DNA of 64,000 bases, taken from assembly GCF_040954835.1 (NCBI RefSeq), contig NW_027168309.1, forward strand, positions 744,001 through 808,000. Direction: 5' to 3'. The stretch's first letter is position 1. Every line of letters begins with the position of its first letter. The notes under the pieces were generated by a model. The model made no database searches. It was not told the origin of the DNA and worked only from the letters and a program-made list of their open reading frames with translations. Below are positions 60,401 through 64,000 of this stretch, one piece after another. The position numbers were made by a program, and so were the translations under genes. The DNA comes from Lepisosteus oculatus (lineage: Eukaryota > Chordata > Actinopteri > Semionotiformes > Lepisosteidae).

Positions 60401-63400
60401 AAAGTGTCAAAACATGTTTTTCAGCAGAAATAAACATGTTTCTGCAAGTTTGGTCAACCCCATGTAACTTATGGGGCAGTAACAGCTCACTTTTCAAAAC
60501 GTGTTTTTCAGCCCGAAATAAACGCGTTTTTTTAGACAGCTGTATCCCTATGTAACTGCAAGGCTCAGAAGAGCCCACACACTCAGGTCTTAACCCCAGT
60601 GTGCTGAAAGTGTCAAAACATGTTTTTCAGCAGAAATAAACATGTTTCTGCAAGTTTGGTCAACCCCATGTAAGTTATGGGTCAGTAACAGCTCGCTTTT
60701 CAAAACGTGTTTTTCAGCCCGAAATAAACGCGTTTTTTCAGACAGCTGTATCCCTATGTAACCGCAAGGCTCAGAAGAGCCCACACACTCAGGTCTTAAC
60801 CCCAGTGTGCTGAAAGTGTCAAAACATGTTTTTCAGCAGAAATAAACATGTTTCTGCAAGTTTGGTCAACCCCATGTAACTTATGGGTCAGTAACAGCTC
60901 ACTTTTCAAAACGTGTTTTTCAGCCCGAAATAAACGCGTTTTTTTCAGATAGCTGTTACCCTATGTAACTGCAAGGCTCAGAAGAGCCCACACACTCAGG
61001 TCTTAACCCCAGTGCGCTGAAAGTGTCAAAACATGTTTTTCAGCAGAAATAAACATGTTTCTGCAAGTTTGGTCAACCCCATGTAAGTTATGGGGCAGTA
61101 ACAGCACACTTTTCAAAACGTGCTTTTCAGCCCGATATAAACACGTTTTTTCAGACAGCTGTATCTCTATGTAACTGCAAGGCTCAGAAGAGCCCACACA
61201 CTGAGGTCTTAACCCCAGTGTGCTGAAAGTGTCAAAATGTGTTTTTCAGCAGAAATAAACATGTTTCTGCAAGTTTGGTCAACCCCATGTAAGTTATTGG
61301 TCAGTAACAGCTCACTTTTCAAAACGTGTTTTTCAGCCCGAAATAAACGCGTTTTTTCAGACAGCTGTATTCCTATGTAACTGCAAGGCTCAGAAGAGCC
61401 CACACACTCAGGTCTGATCCCCAGTGTGCTGAAAGTGTCAAAACATGTTTTTCAGCAGAAATAAACATGTTTCTGCAAGTTTGGTCAACCCCATGTAAGT
61501 TATGGGGCAGTAACAGCACACTTTTCAAAACGTGCTTTTCAGCCCGATATAAACACGTTTTTTCAGACAGCTGTATCCCTATGTAACTGCAAGGCTCAGA
61601 AGAGCCCACACACTCAGGTCTCAACCCCACTGTGCTGAAAGTGTCAAAACATGTTTTTCAGCAGAAATAAACATGTTTCTGCAAGTTTGGTCAACCCCAT
61701 GTAAGTTAGGGGTCAGTAACAGCTCACTTTTCAAAACGTGTTTTTCAGCCCGAAATAAACACGTTTTTTCAGACAGCTGTATCCCTATGTAACTGCAAGG
61801 CTCAGAAGAGCCCACACACTCAGGTCTTAACCCCAGTGTGCTGAAAGTATCAAAACGTGTTTTTCAGCAGAAATAAACATGTTTCTGCAAGTTTGGTCAA
61901 CCCCATGTAAGTTATGGGGCAGTAACAGCACACTTTTCAAAACGTGTTTTTCAGCCCGAAATAAACACGTTTTTTCAGACAGCTGTATCCCTATGTGTCT
62001 GCAAGGCTCAGAAGAGCCCACACACTCAGGTCTTAACCCCAGTGTGCTGACAGTGTCAAAACGTGTTTTTCAGCAGAAATAAACATGTTTCTGCAAGTTT
62101 GGTAAACCCCATGTAAGTTATGGGTCAGTAACAGCTCACTTTTCAAAACGTGTTTTTCTGGCCAAAATAAACGCGTTTTTTCAGACAGCTGTATCCCTAT
62201 GTAACTGCAAGGCTCAGAAGAGCCCACACACTCAGGTCTTAACCCCAGTGTGCTGAAAGTGTCAAAACATGTTTTTCAGCAGAAATAAACATGTTTCTGC
62301 AAGTTTGGTCAACCCCATGTAAGTTATGGGTCAGTAACAGCTCACTTTTCAAAACGTGTTTTTCAGCCCGAAATAAACGCGTTTTTTCAGACAGCTGTAT
62401 CCCTATGTAACTGCAAGGCTCAGAAGAGCCCACACACTCAGGTCTTAACCCCAGTGTGCTGAAAGTGTCAAAACATGTTTTTCAGCAGAAATAAACATGT
62501 TTCTGCAAGTTTGGTCAACCCCATGTAAGTTATGGGTCAGTAACAGCTCACTTTTCAAAACGTGTTTTTCAGCCCGAAATAAACGCGTTTTTTCAGACAG
62601 CTGTATCCCTATGTAACTGCAAGGCTCAGAAGAGCCCACACACTCAGGTCTTAACCCCAGTGTGCTGAAAGTGTCAAAACATGTTTTTCAGCAGAAATAA
62701 ACATGTTTCTGCAAGTTTGGTTAACCCCATGTAACTTATGGGGCAGTAACAGCTCACTTTTCAAAACATGTTTTTCAGCCCGAAATAAACGCGTTTTCTC
62801 AGACAGCAGTATCCCTATGTAACTGCAAGGCTCAGAAGAGCCCACACACTCAGGTCTTAACCCCAGTGTGCTGAAAGTGTCAAAACATGTTTTTCAGCAG
62901 AAATAAACATGTTTCTGCAAGTTTGGTCAACCCCATGTAAGATATGGGTCAGTAACAGCTCACTTTTCAAAACGTGTTTTTCAGCCCGAAATAAACGCGT
63001 TTTTTCAGACAGCTGTATCCCTATGTAACTGCAAGGCTCAGAAGAGCCCACACACTCAGGTCTTAACCCCAGTGTGCTGAAAGTGTCAAAACATGTTTTT
63101 CAGCAGAAATAAACATGTTTCTGCAAGTTTGGTCAACCCCATGTAAGTTATGGGTCAGTAACAGCTCACTTTTCAAAACGTGTTTTTCAGCCCGAAATAA
63201 ACGCGTTTTTTCAGACAGCTGTATCCCTATGTAACTGCAAGGCTCAGAAGAGCCCACACACTCAGGTCTTAACCCCAGTGTGCTGAAAGTGTCAAAATAT
63301 GTTTTTCAGCAGAAATAAACATGTTTCTGCAAGTTTGGTCAACCCCATGTAAGTTATGGGTCAGTAACAGCTCACTTTTCAAAACGTGTTTTTCAGCCCG

Positions 63401-63463
63401 AAATAAACGCGTTTTTTCAGACAGCTGTATCCCTTTGTAACTGCAAGGCTCAGAAGAGCCCAC
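54409..63463 (+). repeat. Higher-order duplications, offsets 4327 and 4739 bp
   Basis: The run at about 54.4-55.2 kb recurs at about 58.7-59.5 kb (offset 4327), and the run at about 55.85-58.7 kb recurs at about 60.6-63.4 kb (offset 4739, 23 monomers plus 1 bp). Shared rare markers include CAGCTCGCTTTTC, GTGCTTTTCAGCCCGATATAAAC, CACTGAGGTC and GTTATTGGTC. This is the most recent-looking expansion in the window. Confidence 0.85.
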
Positions 63464-64000
63464 ACACTCAGGTCTTAACCCCAGTGTGCTGAAAGTGTCA
63501 AAACATGTTTTTCAGCAGAAATAAACATGTTTCTGCAAGTTTGGTCAACCCCATGTAACTTATGGGGCAGTAACAGCTCACTTTTCAAAACGTGTTTTTC
63601 AGCCCGAAATAAACGCGTTTTTTCAGACAGCTGTATCCCTATGTAACTGCAAGGCTCAGAAGAGCCCACACACTCAGGTCTTAACCCCAGTGTGCTGAAA
63701 GTGTCAAAACATGTTTTTCAGCAGAAATAAACATGTTTCTGCAAGTTTGGTCAACCCCATGTAAGTTATGGGTCAGTAACAGCTCACTTTTCAAAACGTG
63801 TTTTTCAGCCCGAAATAAACATGTTTTTTCAGACAGCTGTATCCCTATGTAACTGCAAGGCTCAGAAGAGCCCACACACTCAGGTCTTAACCCCACTGTG
63901 CTGAAAGTGTCAAAACATGTTTTTCAGCAGAAATAAACATGTTTCTGCAAGTTTCGTCAACCCCATGTAAGTTATGGGTCAGTAACAGCTCACTTTTCAA

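Larger units (their letters stand above)
25495..64000. repeat. 206-bp dimeric satellite array, about 185 monomers
   Basis: From the junction to the end of the window one 206-bp monomer repeats head to tail. Most copies differ from the consensus at only a few bases. Each monomer has two related halves: A (87 bp, begins TCAAAACATG) and B (119 bp, begins TCAAAACGTG). Both halves share the order palindrome, TTTTTCAGC, GAAATAAAC, palindrome, CC-ATGTAA and CAG/AAGAGC words; B then has about 32 bp extra. I see no gene, no transposon and no non-satellite interruption. Since 206 is not a multiple of three, open frames do not continue across monomers. The array runs off the right edge of the window. 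Confidence 0.98.

Noticed and set aside
25837-63896. A 64-71 codon open frame on the minus strand of nearly every satellite monomer
   Set aside because: It recurs only because the monomer recurs. The frame shifts at each monomer (206 is not divisible by 3), it closes at the same TTAA, has no domain or signal, and its codons vary with no sign of silent-site bias.
25495-64000. CRISPR array
   Set aside because: The repeats are contiguous 206-bp units without unique spacers, and the context is eukaryotic.
25495-64000. CENP-B box in the satellite
   Set aside because: I looked for TTCG-N4-A-N2-CGGG on both strands of the consensus; the closest match, around TTTCGGGCTGAA, lacks the required A and CGGG.
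25495-64000. Telomere-like sequence (CTTAACCCC in each monomer)
   Set aside because: It is a single short word per 206 bp, not a tandem TTAGGG tract.
1-64000. Retroelement, DNA transposon or SINE
   Set aside because: I found no coding remnant, terminal repeat, poly-A tail or target-site duplication; tRNA genes here are in full tandem units rather than SINE heads.

Overview
This 64 kb window contains no recognisable protein-coding gene. It consists of two back-to-back tandem arrays, and their content points to a vertebrate nuclear genome. The tRNA genes are eukaryotic: no encoded CCA, internal A and B boxes, and an initiator tRNA with C33, A54 and an A1:U72 pair. They match vertebrate tRNA sequences over their whole length as I remember them, and CpG decay is the main kind of variation in the satellite. 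I cannot name the species; a non-mammalian vertebrate is my guess.

Region 1 (1-25494) is a tRNA-gene macrosatellite. A unit of exactly 4111 bp repeats head to tail about 6.2 times with no length change and only a handful of substitutions. Each unit carries, in + strand order, tRNA-iMet(CAT) on -, tRNA-Leu(CAG) on +, a broken tRNA-Asp(GTC) on -, a structurally weakened tRNA-Ser(AGA) on -, and tRNA-Lys(CTT) on -. The rest of the unit is non-coding spacer with a few hairpins and one old internal duplication. Two pairs of shared single-base variants lie exactly 12333 bp (3 units) apart, which suggests a three-unit higher-order repeat. The last, partial unit beside the satellite has the most substitutions, including two inside its initiator tRNA.

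Region 2 (25495-64000, continuing past the window) is a satellite of about 185 monomers of 206 bp. Each monomer is an old dimer of two related halves, A (87 bp) and B (119 bp). Four monomers have an extra A half (293 bp), and a few are 207 bp. Blocks of 4, 6, 7, 14, 21, 23 and 26 monomers recur, so the array has grown by nested unequal exchange. The A half carries two perfect AAACATGTTT palindromes 12 bp apart, which fit the p53-family half-site pattern.

The most notable points are: the tDNA repeat itself, whose gene set I do not recognise; the lack of a T4 RNA polymerase III terminator near every tRNA gene except the broken Asp copy; the direct tDNA/satellite junction; and the regular palindrome array in the satellite. 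Short open frames on both strands recur with the repeats and are not genes.
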